Shown here piece by piece: positions 1 to 11,038 of a DNA stretch of 64,000 nt (the first letter of the stretch is position 1; every line of letters starts with the position of its first letter). Where the stretch lies: positions 111,869,469 to 111,933,468 of the forward strand of contig CM043951.1 in NCBI GenBank assembly GCA_014529385.2, read 5' to 3'. The notes under the pieces were generated by a model that made no database searches, was not told the origin of the DNA, and saw only the letters and a list, made by a program, of their open reading frames with translations. The stretch comes from Adiantum capillus-veneris. Its lineage: Eukaryota > Streptophyta > Polypodiopsida > Polypodiales > Pteridaceae. The translations under genes were made by a program, and so were the position numbers.

Positions 1-467
1 CAATGGCACTTTTCATCCAAAACTTGTTCGTCTCCTCGAGCTCTTCGATATGAGTTCTAGGTTTGCGTCAATCGGAGTTTGCAGCAGAAAGTTATGCTGT
101 TTTTACTACAATTGAGCTTGACGCAGCTTTCTTCGTCCTACTTCTTTGTGAAGCGTCCGCGATCGTTTTTCTTATTTTGGCGTTAACTTTTTCGAGAAGA
201 TTTATCTTTTTTCTATTCGTATTGTGGCCGTCAATCTTGCGTCTCACGCCACTCTATTTTGAGGACTCGTTTATTATTAACGTCTCCTTTACCCTGCCTT
301 TTTTGGGTGACGTCTCTCACATCTTTGGACGTTCCTTGAGCATCCTTCTTACGTTTATCATTGACAGAACGCAGTACTCATATCTCTCTCATTCTCAATT
401 GCGGACTTCACCATATATGGTGTGCAGATTCTGCGATCTTATCTTATACGTATTCTCGCAACAAGAT

Positions 468-2249
468 ATGGCTTTGAATATTCTCATCAACGGCTTTCCT
501 TCTGGCCAGCGTTCTGTTCCTCCTTTCCAAGGTCAAGGATTTCCAGGCTGGAAAGCAAAGATGTTGTTAATTCTTGAAGGTGATGAACTCTCCGATGTTG
601 TTCTTGGAAATCGTGTTTGTCTGCCTCAGCCTGCTGGTACGGATAATGATAACGTGCTTATCACTGAAGGACCTATATTTGAATATTGGAATGTTGCCTA
701 TACGGATTGGCAACCACGTGATAAAGCAGCTTGTCGGTATATTCTTTCTGCTCTTACTGGTTCCCTTTTGCTTGATATGTATGAACTGCCTACTTCCCAC
801 GACGTATCGAAGTATCTTATTGCAAACTTTCAGAAGAAATATGTTACAGAAATACTTTATTTGAGAGGGTTTCTTAACAAGTTACAATATGAAGTTGGTA
901 CTGCCATGACGGGACATATTGAATCTTTCAAATCTATTATTAATCAACTTGCTATTGCCGGTGGTCCTGTTCCACAAAAGCGACTGATTACACTTCTCCT
1001 TGATACGGTGAAGGACTCTTCTTATGATAACATTGTTACTATTCTCTCTAGTAAAGATGGTCTTGATTTCGACCAAGCTTGCATGTCTTTAATTGAATAC
1101 TCTCAACGTCAAGAACGTCGGAATGCTGGTCACGATACAGCTATGATTTCACAAGAGGAGACTAAGTGACAATAGATGGAACGTGCTTTTTATGCTCGAA
1201 CGCGTTCATTTCAACGAGGAAACCGCAGAGGTGGCCGTCGCGGTAATATTTTCTCTCGTCTCAGATTTCCTAATAAGCAATGTTCTTACTGCAACAGAAA
1301 TGGCCATACTGAAGATGATTGTTGGGCACGTCAATATGATGAAGAACACAATATTACCACAAAACAACCACGTTTATCTAGAGACTCTTCTTCTTCTTCT
1401 TGTGAATATTGTGGACGATCTGATCATCCCACTCATATGTGCTATAAGCGTCGATTCGACACAGATCGGAATAGAGCATATGCTACTGAACATCGAAACA
1501 ACATTGTACCAGAAACAAGCTATGTCCTATGTTCAGTTGCTCCAGACAGAATACTTCATGTACGTGATGGATCACTTTTTATTGTCGATTCTGGTGCTAC
1601 AGGAAATATGACATATTAGTCTAAGTGGCTCCATAACTATCATCCACTACAAGTTCAACGTGTTGTTTATCTGGCTGATGATACTACTTGTCAAGTAAAG
1701 GGTATTGGAGACTTATATCTTGGTACCTTATCTTCTTCCACTCGAATTTTGCGAGGAGTATTACATGTACCAGATCTTCAACGTAATCCTCTTTTAGTTG
1801 CTAGACTTGTTGATCTTGGTCTGTTTGTTGGATTTGATTATACCAAATGCCGAATTGAGAAAGATGGACAGACTATAGCCACTGCTCCTTGAAACGGTAA
1901 TTTGTTTGAACTCCCTCTCAATGATGCTGTAGCAAATATTGTCACTGCTCTAGGTGATCATAATTGCAAAGTATGGCATCACCGTTTTGTTCATGCTGAT
2001 TTCTCGAATCTCCTTGATTCTTAACGTCGTGATCTTGTTCATGGCATGGATCTTAAAGTCCATCCCCATATGGGAATTTGTGAATTTTGTGCTCTTGGGA
2101 AACACAATCGTAAACCCTTTCCACTTTCAAATACAACTCATTCTCATGACATATTTGATCTTGTTCATACTGATATATGTGGACCTCTACCTTCTTCGAG
2201 ATCACAATATCGCTACTTCATTACTTTCATTGATGATTTCTCAAGGTAT
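468..2249 (+). pseudogene. copia-1 gag-protease-integrase, part 1 (broken)
   Basis: First part of the copia-1 polyprotein, read in one frame from the ATG at 468; an open stretch without ATG precedes it from 63. It encodes a UBN2-like gag, two CCHC zinc knuckles, the DSGAT protease motif just before 1611, the GAG-pre-integrase zinc region and the start of the integrase. In-frame stops are TGA 1167, TAG 1173, TAG 1617, TGA 1890 and TAA 2022. The copia-2 codons at these sites are TCA, CAG, CAG, CGA and CAA, so four of five are C-to-T changes. The reading is cut at 2249 by the copia-2 insertion and resumes at 7747. Confidence 0.9.
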
Positions 2250-2392
2250 TGTTGGAGCTATATATGGCTCACTCTACTCAACTTGGTCTCACCTATATAT
2301 TTGTATCTTGTCCTCAATATGAATCAGTCTTTGGGAGCGTATATGGTGTGTCTCTTGTCTCGTCTCTCTCTCTTTCTCTCTACATCTCAACA
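2250..2392 (+). repeat. copia-2 5' LTR
   Basis: 143 bp, beginning TGTTGGAGCTATATATGG and ending TCTCAACA. It contains a TATATATG stretch near its start and a CT-rich tail (CTCTCTCTCTTTCTCTC). It is preceded by GGTAT and followed directly by the primer binding site. The same LTR recurs at 7599, 14488, 19760, 22745 and, decayed, at 37511. Confidence 0.97.
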
Positions 2393-2404
2393 TGGTATCA
2401 GAGC
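2393..2404 (+). other. copia-2 primer binding site (initiator tRNA-Met)
   Basis: TGGTATCAGAGC follows the LTR without a gap. It is the usual plant copia primer site, complementary to the 3' end of initiator tRNA-Met, where minus-strand cDNA synthesis starts. Copia-3 has TGGTATCAAAGC at 14631 and copia-4 has TGGTATCAGAGT at 37654, each with one change. Confidence 0.95.
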
Positions 2405-3162
2405 AGTAACGATCATGCGCCGATTCAATTCATGGTGACAAAACAGTATGTGAATGCGATTTGCATGTAAGATTCAAAAACTGCTATAAATTTTATTTTT
2501 CAGCATTGATTCTTGTTAATTGTGGTTGTTTTGTGTTAAGAAGAATATGATTAGTGTTTTGTGTGACGTTTATTGCTAATCAATCTAATTGTTGATTACA
2601 TTTTCTTGTTGATGACACCCTGAACTTCATCTCAATTTTTCTTGCTGTTCTGCTTAAAATTTGGAGAAACGAGAAAAGCGCAATGGAGCGTAGCGCAATG
2701 GCACTATTCATCCAAAACTTGTTCGTCTCCTCGAGCTCTTCGATTTGAGTTCTAGGTTTGCGTCAATCGGAGTTCGCAGCAAAAAGTTATGCTGTTTTTA
2801 CTGCAATTGAGCTTGACGCAGCTTTCTTCGTCCTACTTCTTCGTGAAGCGTCCGCGATCGTTTTTCTTATTTTGGCATTAACTTTTTCGAGAAGATTTAG
2901 CTTTTTGCTATTCATATTGTGGCCGTCAATCTTGCGTCTCACGCCACTCTATTTTGAGGACTCTTTTATTATTAACGTCTCCTTTACCCTGCCCTTTTTG
3001 GGTGACGTCTCTCACATCTTTGGAAGTTCCTTGAGCATCCTTCTTACGTTTATCGTTGACAGAATGCAGTCCTCATATCTCTCTCATTCTCAGTTGCGAC
3101 CTTCACCATATATGGTGTGCAAATTCTGCGATCTTATCTTATACGTCTTCTCGCAACAAGAT
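2405..3162 (+). other. copia-2 leader with an open frame lacking ATG near its start
   Basis: 758 bp between primer site and first likely gag ATG. From 2758 to 3162 the frame is open and in phase with gag for 135 codons, beginning with TTG; the nearest upstream in-frame stop is TGA at 2746. The encoded peptide is strongly hydrophobic, with runs such as FFVLLLREASAIVFLILAL. The same stretch is open in copia-1 (63-467) and copia-3 (14993-15397) and frameshifted in copia-4. It may be untranslated leader or an N-terminal extension started at a non-AUG codon. Confidence 0.6.
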
Positions 3163-6100
3163 ATGGCTATGAATATTCTCGTCAACGGCTTCCCTTCTGG
3201 CCAGCGTTCTGTTCCTCCTTTCCAAGGTCAAGGTTTTCCAGGCTGGAAAGCAAAGATGTTGTTAATTCTTGAAGGCGATGAACTCTCCGATGTTGTTCTT
3301 GGAAATCGTGTTTGTCCGCCTCAACCTGTTGATACGGATAATGATAACGTGCTTATCACTGAAGGACCTATATTTGAAGATTGGAATGTTGCCTATATGG
3401 ATTGGCAACGACGTGATAAAGCAGCTCGTCGGTATATTCTTTCTGCTCTTACTGATTCCCTTTTGCTTGATATGTACGAACTGCCTACTTCCCACGACGT
3501 ATGGAAGTACCTTATTGCAAACTTTCAGAAGAAATCTGTCACAGAAATACTTTATTTGAGAGGGTTGCTTAACAAGTTACAATATGAAGTTGGTACTGCC
3601 ATGACGGGACATATTGAATCTTTCAAATCTATTATTCATCAACTTGCTGCTGCCGGTGATCCTGTTCCACAAAAGCAACTGATTACACTTCTCCTTGATA
3701 CGGTGAAGGACTCTTCTTATCATAACATTGTTACTATTCTCTCTAATAAAGATGGTCTTAATTTCGACCAAGCCTGCATGTCTTTAATTGAATACTCTCA
3801 ACGTCAAGAACGTCGTAATTCTAGTCATGATACAGCTATGATTTCACACGAGGAGACTGAGTCACAACAGATGGAACGGGCTTTTTATGCTCGAAGGCGT
3901 CCGTTTCAACGAGGAAATCGCAGAGGTGGCCGTCGCGGTAATATTTTCTCTCGTCTCAGATTTCCTAATAAGCAATGTTCTTACTGCAACAGAAATGGCC
4001 ATACTGAAGATGATTGTTGGGCACGTCAATATGATGAAGAACACAATATTACCACAAAACAACCACGTTTATCTAGAGACTCTTATTCTTCTTCTTGTGA
4101 ATATTGTGGACGATCTGATCATCCCACTCATATGTGCTATAAGCGTCGATTCGACACAGATCGGAATAGAGCATATGCTACTGAACATCGAAACAACATT
4201 GTACCAGAAACAAGCTGTGTCCTATGTTCCGTTGCTCCAGACAGAATACTTCATGTACGAGATGGATCACTTTTTATTGTCGATTCTGGTGCTACAGGAA
4301 ATATGACATATCAGTCTAAGTGGCTCCATAACTATCATCCACTGCCAGTTCAACGTGTTGTTTATCTTGCTGATGATACTACTTGTCAAGTAAAGGGTAT
4401 TGGAGACTTATATCTTGGTACCTTATCTTCTTCCACTCGAATTTTGCGAGGAGTATTACATGTACCAGATCTTCAACGTAATCTTCTTTCAGTTGCTAGA
4501 CTTGTTGATCTTGGTCTGTTTGTTGGATTTGATCATACCAAATGCCGAATTGAGAAAGATGGACAGACTATAGCCACTGCTCCTCGAAATGGTAATTTCT
4601 TTGAACTCTCTCTCAACGATGCTGTAGCAAATGTTGTCACTACTCCAGGTGATCATGATTGCAAAGTATGGCATCACCGTTTTGTTCATGCTGATTTCTC
4701 AAAACTCCTTGATCTTCAACGTCGTGATCTTGTTCATGGCATGGATCTTAAAGCCCATCCTCATATGGGAATTTGTGAATTTTGTGCTCTTGGGAAACAC
4801 AATCGCAAACCCTTTTCTCTTTCAAATACAACTCATTCTCATGACATATTGGATCTTGTTCATATTGATATATGTGGACCTCTACCTTCTTCGAGATCAC
4901 AATATCGCTACTTCATTACTTTCATTGATGATTTCTCAAGGTATACGACTATATTTCTACTTAGACAAAAATCTGAAGCCTTATCTGTTTTCAAACAATT
5001 CCACAAGGCTGCGGAACTTCAAACTGGTCGTCGCCTTAAGAAGCTTCATAGTGACAATGGAGGCGAATATGTTTCTCGAGAGTTTATGAGTTACTGTGCT
5101 GACAGTGGAATTCATCATGAATACACTATTCCATATTCGCCTCAACAGAACGGAGTTGCTGAACGAAAGAATCGCACTATTCTCAACGCTGTAAGATGTA
5201 TGCTGATTCATTCTGGCTTATCTCGTGTTTTTTGGGCTGAAGCTACTTTGACAACAACATTTATTTAGAATCATCTTCCTACTACTGCACCCTCTGGTAA
5301 GATACCCATCACAGCATGGATAGGTGACATTCCTTCTGTATCTCATTTTCGAACCTTTGGATGTATTGCTTATATTCATGTTCCCAAAGAAACACGAACA
5401 AAGCTTGATGCTCCTGGTCTTAAAGTTATTTTTATTGGATATTCTGACACTTCCAAAGGCTACAAATTCTATGACCCTTCCTCCAAGAAAGTAACTGTGA
5501 ATCGTGATGCTACTTTTAACGAACAGCTTATGGGAGGCTCATGGTCCATGGATGATTCTGATGATACTAAATCATTGCTTCAGGCTTTTCCATTTCTTTC
5601 AAAAGATGAAACACTTCCTATAGAGCAACTTTCCTCCTCACAACCATCCATTCCAAATGTTACCAATGATGATATTGATATTTTTGTTGATCTGCTTATT
5701 GATTTTGAACATGGCTCATGTCATGTTTATGATGACGATATTGCTGATAATGCTTTTTCTACTTCCGAAGATCCCATTACTTATGATGAAGCTATCTCTT
5801 CACCACAAAAGGATCAATGGCAAGAGGCTATGGAAGCAGAGTACGATTCTCTTATCTCTAAAGTTACATGGATACTAACTGAATTACCTCTTGGTCGTAC
5901 AACTATTAAATGTAAGTGGGTGTATAAGACAAAAGTAAAAGTAGATGGATCTTTTGACAAGTTCAAGGCGCGTTTAGTTGCAAAAGGTTATTCCCAAGTA
6001 GCTAGTGTTGATTATCAAGAGAATTTTTCACCAGTTGTTCGCATTACAAGTGTTCGAGTTTTATTGGCATTTGCTGTTCAATTTGATTTAGAAGCTCATC

Positions 6101-7350
6101 AAATGGATGTGCGAACTGCTTTTCTTAATGGTGACTTGGAAGAGGAAATTTATATGGAACAACCAGAAGGGTTTGTTATTCCAGGTAAAGAAGACCTTGT
6201 TGCTCAACTCCATAAGGCATTATATGGTCTCAAACAAGCTTCGCGAGCCTGGTATACAAAATTTGATCTTTTTCTCACCTCTAAAGGATTCATCTCTTGC
6301 TCGTCAGACCCCAACTTATACATGAAACGCCAAGGTAGCAGTTTTGTGATTCTTGCTCTTTATGTGGATGATACCATCCTTGTTTCCAATGATTTGGGAT
6401 TTCTTCAACAAGTGAACAAGTTATTGTCTTCTTCATTTGATATGGTGGATCTTGGAGAGATTCACTCGTGTCTTGGCATTCAAATCCAACCGAACCCTAC
6501 AAACGGTATTTTATTCCTTCGACAGTGAAAGTTTATTGCAGATACTATTCAAAAATTTGGTATGGAATCTGCACATTCAGCCAACACACCTTGTCTTGCA
6601 AGCTCTACGAAGAACACCTCTGACAATGGCGGTCAACTTGTCACAAATCAACCTTATGCTAACTTGATTGGATGCCTTCAGTTTGTTGGCATGAACACTC
6701 GTCCTGATATTCTGTTTGCTGCTAATTATCTTGGAAAACATCTTGCATGTCCTTCTCTTAGGCATTGGTCTGCTGCAAAGCATGTGTTGAAATACTTGAA
6801 AGGCACTACAGATTTTGGTTTAGTCTATCGACGACAACTCACATCGGATTCTATGCAATCTCTTTCTCTTTTGGGTTACACAGATGCAGACTGGGCAAGC
6901 TCACATTTATCTATGCGATCTACTAGTGAAAATTGCTTCTTTATAAATGGTTGTCTTGTTTCCTGGACTAGCAAGAAACAACGTTGTGTTGCAGTTTCTA
7001 CGACTGAGTCAGAATATGTTGCGGCATCACTTGCAGCTCGTGAGTTGATTTGGCTTCGACAAATGCTGGTTGATATTGGTCACTCTCCTCTTTCTAGCAC
7101 ACCCTTGCGGTGTGACAACCAAAGTGCTATTAGTCTTGCAAAAGACTATGTTCAACATAATAAGTCAAAGCACATTGCTGTCCATTATCATTATGTCAGG
7201 TATGAAGTACGCAAAGGAACCATTATGGTTGAACACTGTCCAAGTGACCAGATGCTTGCAGACATTTTGACCAAAGGCCTCAACGAGTCACTTTTCATCC
7301 TCTTGCGCTCGGAGCTTGGAGTTGCTTCGACCTCACTCTTTCTAGATTAG
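3163..7350 (+). pseudogene. copia-2 gag-pol polyprotein, two nonsense codons
   Basis: One frame of 1395 codons from the ATG at 3163, chosen because it matches the usual copia gag start. Order by codon: UBN2-like gag; CCHC knuckles at 272-285 and 312-325 (both CX2CX4HX4C); protease DSGAT at 374; GAG-pre-integrase HHCC region; integrase with D569, D631 and E667 (D-D35-E spacing); reverse transcriptase with YVDD at 1067; RNase H with its D, E and D residues; short tail ending at TAG 7348. The reading is broken by TAG at 5266 (codon 702; CAG in copia-1) and TGA at 6526 (codon 1122; TCA in copia-3). There are no frameshifts. Gag would form the particle, and the enzymes would copy and integrate the element. 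All catalytic motifs survive. Confidence 0.95.
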
Positions 7351-7586
7351 CTTCTTTGCTATTGTAATAGCTTCGTACATATGACATTGTAATCTTTTAG
7401 GTATTATGCACTATGCACACTCCACATTTGCACATTGTGATCTCTAAGTCACTTGAATATTTGTACATAGATGCACAATTCACTTTCACATCATCATCGC
7501 TGGTTCATATTTTCACATTGTATAGGGGCTTGGGTTTTTCCCTTGAACTCCCCAAGGGTTTTTTCATCCAAAGCTAGAGACCTTTG

Positions 7587-7598
7587 TTTGAGTGGGGG
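7587..7598 (+). other. copia-2 polypurine tract
   Basis: A short purine-rich stretch (TTTGAGTGGGGG) lies directly against the 3' LTR. It is the expected plus-strand priming site. The same sequence precedes the 3' LTRs at 19760 and 22745. Confidence 0.85.
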
Positions 7599-7741
7599 TG
7601 TTGGAGCTATATATGGCTCACTCTACTCAACTTGGTCTCACCTATATATTTGTATCTTGTCCTCAATATAAATCAGTCTTTGGGAGCGTATATGGTGTGT
7701 CTCTTGTCTCGTCTCTCTCTCTTTCTCTCTACATCTCAACA
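7599..7741 (+). repeat. copia-2 3' LTR
   Basis: 143 bp, differing from the 5' LTR at 2250 by one visible base. It is followed by the second copy of the GGTAT duplication (7742-7746), after which copia-1 integrase sequence resumes. The 248 bp between the pol stop and this LTR (7351-7598) hold no gene. Confidence 0.97.
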
Positions 7742-7746
7742 GGTAT

Positions 7747-8896
7747 ACGACTGTATTTCTACTTAGACAAAAATCTGAAGCCTTATCTGTTTTCAAACAA
7801 TTCCACAAGGCTGCGGAACTTCAAATTGGTCGTCGCCTTAAGAAGCTTCGTAGTGACAATGGAGGCGAATATGTTTCTCGAGAGTTTGTGAGTTACTGTG
7901 CTGACAGTGGAATTCATCATGAACACACTATTCCAAATTTGCCTCAACACAACGGTGTTGCTGAACGAAAGAATCACACTATTCTCAATGTTGTAAGATG
8001 TATGCTGATTCATTCTAGCTTATCTCGTGTTTTCTGGGCTAAAGCTACTTTGACAGCAACATTTATTCAGAATCATCTTCCTACTACTGCACCCTCTGGT
8101 AAGATACCCATCACAGCATGGACAGGTGACATTCCTTCTATATCTCATTTTCGAACCTTTGGATGTATTACTTATATTCATGTTCCCAAAGAAACACCAA
8201 CAAAGCTTGATGCTTCTGGTCTTAAAGTTATTTTTATTGGATATTCTGACACTTCCAAAGGCTACAAATTCTATGACCCTTCCTCCAAGAAAGTAATTGT
8301 GAATCGTGATGCTACTTTTAACGAACAGCTTATGGGAGGCTCATGGTCCATGGATGATTCTGATGATACTAAATCATTGCTTTAGGCTTTTCCATTTCTT
8401 TCAGAAGATGAAAATCTTCCTATAGAGCAACTTTCCTCTTCACAACCATCCATTCCGAATGTTGCCAATGATGATATTGATATTTTTGTTGATCTGCCTA
8501 TTGATTTTGAACATGGCTCATGTCATGTTTATGATGACGATATTGATGATAATGCTTTTTCTACTTCTGAAGATCCCGTTACTTATGATGAAGCTATCTC
8601 TTCACCACAAAAGGATCAATGGCAAGAGGCTATGGTAGCAGAGTACGATTCTCTTATCTCTAAAGGTACATGGATACTAACTGAATTACCTCCTGGTCGT
8701 ACAACTATTAAATGTAAGTGGGTGTCTAAGACAAAAGTAAAAGCAGATGGATCTTTTGACAAGTTCAAGGCGCGTTTAGTTGCAAAAGGTTACTCCCAAG
8801 TAGGTGGTGTTGATTATCAAGAGACTTTTTCACCAGTTGTTCGGATTACAAGTGTTCGAGTTTTATTCGAATTTGTTGTTCAATTTGATTTAGAAG
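7747..8896 (+). pseudogene. copia-1 integrase to reverse transcriptase, part 2
   Basis: Resumes the copia-1 frame after copia-2. It encodes the rest of the integrase core (second Asp in RSDNGGEY, Glu in NGVAERKNH), the integrase C-terminus, the linker and the start of the reverse transcriptase (WILTELPPGRTTIKCKW, then FSPVVRITSVRVL). An in-frame TAG at 8383 stands where sister copies have CAG. The reading ends at the AAG target site of CACTA-1 (8894-8896), within the motif that reads DLEAHQMDV in the other copies. Confidence 0.92.
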
Positions 8897-9115
8897 CACT
8901 ACAAGAGGTTGTGTGCTCTTGTGACGCTGTTAGCGACGGAAATACACTGGGTTTTTATAACCCCCGGCGTCGCTAATAACGTCGCTATAGGCGTCGCTAT
9001 ATAGAGACGCTCATAGCGACAGTTATAGCGACGTTTACACAGAAGTCTATAGCGACGCTCATAGCGACGCTACAGAGCCATAAATAGCGACGGTTATAGC
9101 GACGCCCGAGAGAAA
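8897..9115. repeat. CACTA-1 left terminus and subterminal repeats
   Basis: After the 12-bp terminal repeat, the motif GTCGCTAT / ATAGCGAC (often extended to GCGTCGCTAT) recurs about ten times in both orientations within roughly 220 bp, sometimes as facing pairs. In En/Spm elements such subterminal motifs bind the element's own TNPA-type protein. That role is inferred here. Confidence 0.85.
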
Positions 9116-9485
9116 TTTTTTTTGGTGACAGGGCATTGAATGCCTTGCCACCCATCAACCATATTGTACTTGATTCACTTTTTAAAAAAAGTGCAAGGGT
9201 AGATAATAGACCCAAAATAGTCACCCACAAGACGCATTGTTTGCAAAATTGACAAGCGTAAAATTGACAATTGTACACATCATAGGCAAAATGAATTGAT
9301 TGGAAAATGTAATAATGACAATTGTACAACATCATAGGCATCAAGAATTGATTGGCAAAATGAACTGCGGTGACAAATGTAATAATATACATGGTTCAAA
9401 AAGACGTATAAAATTTGTCTCATGATACATAAGCTATGAGAAACCCTAAACTAATGCTATCTAGCTACAGCTAAACTGACGTCGT
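9116..9485. other. No gene seen (CACTA-1)
   Basis: AT-rich stretch between the subterminal repeats and the end of the transposase-24 gene. It contains an imperfect direct repeat around GACAATTGTACA.CATCATAGGCA (9267 and 9317). It is likely the 3' flank of the minus-strand gene. Confidence 0.6.
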
Positions 9486-10791
9486 CTAGTCAGACGTCTC
9501 ATCGCGTCCAAGCGGCGTATCTGTCGGATTCTGCAAAAAAAGACAATAAGACAGCTTTCAGTAAGTATAAACATATAACGACATTTATAAAACAATACAA
9601 AAGAAAAGAGTAAACCCTAATATTAACCATGCCGCCGCGAGAACTGAGAATGTCCATCAGGGCGTTTAAGCCCTTCCTACCTGCGTACTCGCGCTCGTAA
9701 GGTGTGGGATCACGTCCTGTCATCGACCACTGTCAAAACATACAAAGATTTCATTATGTTAGAATAAAAAAACTCATAAACCCTAAACTATCGAACATAA
9801 AGAGCAATGCGAAAACACTTACAAAATCGGCCTCAAATGATGCCCATCCACCGCTCCCCAAGTGGTGCGAGCTTCCTGCCTCTACTCGCGCTCTGGCTGC
9901 ATCCTTTTGTTGCTTCCACTTGTCGGGATTCTCGCGCGCTGCTTTCTTCGCATTCTTCCAATCTTCTTTGGCCAGCCAATCTGGCCTGTTCCACCCATGC
10001 TTGATTGCTTTTTTCACTTCGGAACACTTGTGTTTGCAGTATTCGCGCATTCGAATCTTCATCAGGTCTTCATTCAAGCGCTGGTCCCGTGTTGGAACCG
10101 GAAACTCATTATGAAGTATGCTGATGACTCTGTTTTTTAAATCACTTGGTACTTCACTCCATTTGTTTAGTATGTAGTGTCTAAACAGCTGAGAGCAAAG
10201 ACCACGCATGCGCGAGATCACCTTCTTGCCATCATCATCCATGATGATGCTGCCGCTGAAGTCGACGGAGTAAGGCAAGCCCTCTGGCCGTTGACGCGTG
10301 AACCTGGGTGTCCCGGCAGGGGTCTCTAGCGGCGTGTAGATGTGGGTACGGACGTTAGGTGTCTCCACCGGCGTCTGGGCCCCGAAGCAAGGAGTGTCGA
10401 GTGGGGTGGCTCCTGGCGGAGTAGGTAGATGTGTGTAGCTGCTAGGAACAGTCAGCCGTGCAAAACCTGGTGTAGATGGCGATGCTGTGGCTGGTGTGGG
10501 GGCGGGCAAAGAAGGGGAGGGTAAAGAGCCTCGTCGAACACGAGGCGGTGTGGAGGCATCGGTGGCGGAATCCCCACAACAACCGTCACCGCCACCACTA
10601 GAGCGCTGGTGTCTAGATGAGTGTGAAGCTCGTCTCGTCGAGGCCGAAGCTTCGGAGCGCGCCGAATGCTCCGAAAGAGAGGGAGATGCGGATGGAGTAG
10701 GAATGCGCGATGATGCGCCAGAGTGATGACGCTCCACGTACCAATGTCTCTACTGCGGTGACAAAGAAGAAAGAAACTCCTCATCATCCAT
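9486..10791 (-). pseudogene. Plant transposase-24 (Ptta/En/Spm, TNPA-like) gene, three exons, one nonsense codon
   Basis: Three exons that fit in phase: 10791-9823, 9729-9628 and 9530-9486, with GT-AG borders (donor GTAAGT at the first). Together they make 371 codons. The start is the ATG at 10791 (MDDEEFLSS); an in-frame TAG follows at 10752-10750. The first 150 residues are Ser/Pro/Thr-rich and low complexity. Then comes a folded part with LKNRVISILHNEF, KKAIKHGWNRPDW and the family hallmark SSHHLGSGGWASFEADF. The small last exons encode WSMTGRDPTPYEREYAGRK and an acidic tail. The family is linked to En/Spm elements and is the candidate binder of the subterminal repeats. CACTA-2 has the same 3' exon structure. 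Confidence 0.8.
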
Positions 10792-11038
10792 ACCTGCATT
10801 AAACACACGAATATTTAAACTTAATATTGAATGAATAGAGTAGACAATGACGCAAAGACCATTAAATACAATGACGTAATGACGCATATAAATACAATGA
10901 CGCAATGAATTGAGTGATAGAAGAGGCAAGTCGATGTGAGCGCGAGTAGAAAAGAGAATTATACACCATGGAAGGTACTTAGAGAGCCAGAGCTTTTACA
11001 ACACGGAGCAAAATTGTTCAAATACAATATTTGTGGCT

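Larger units (their letters stand above)
2250..7741 (+). mobile_element. copia-2: nearly intact Ty1/copia retrotransposon nested in copia-1
   Basis: Complete element of 5492 bp with 143-bp LTRs beginning TG and ending CA, a tRNA-Met primer site, a single long gag-pol frame and a purine-rich tract before the 3' LTR. It is flanked by the 5-bp target duplication GGTAT, and removing it rejoins the copia-1 integrase. The two LTRs differ by one base that I could see (ATATGAATC against ATATAAATC), so the insertion is young. Two nonsense codons make this copy unable to make the full polyprotein unless they are read through. It is the best reference copy in the window. Confidence 0.97.
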
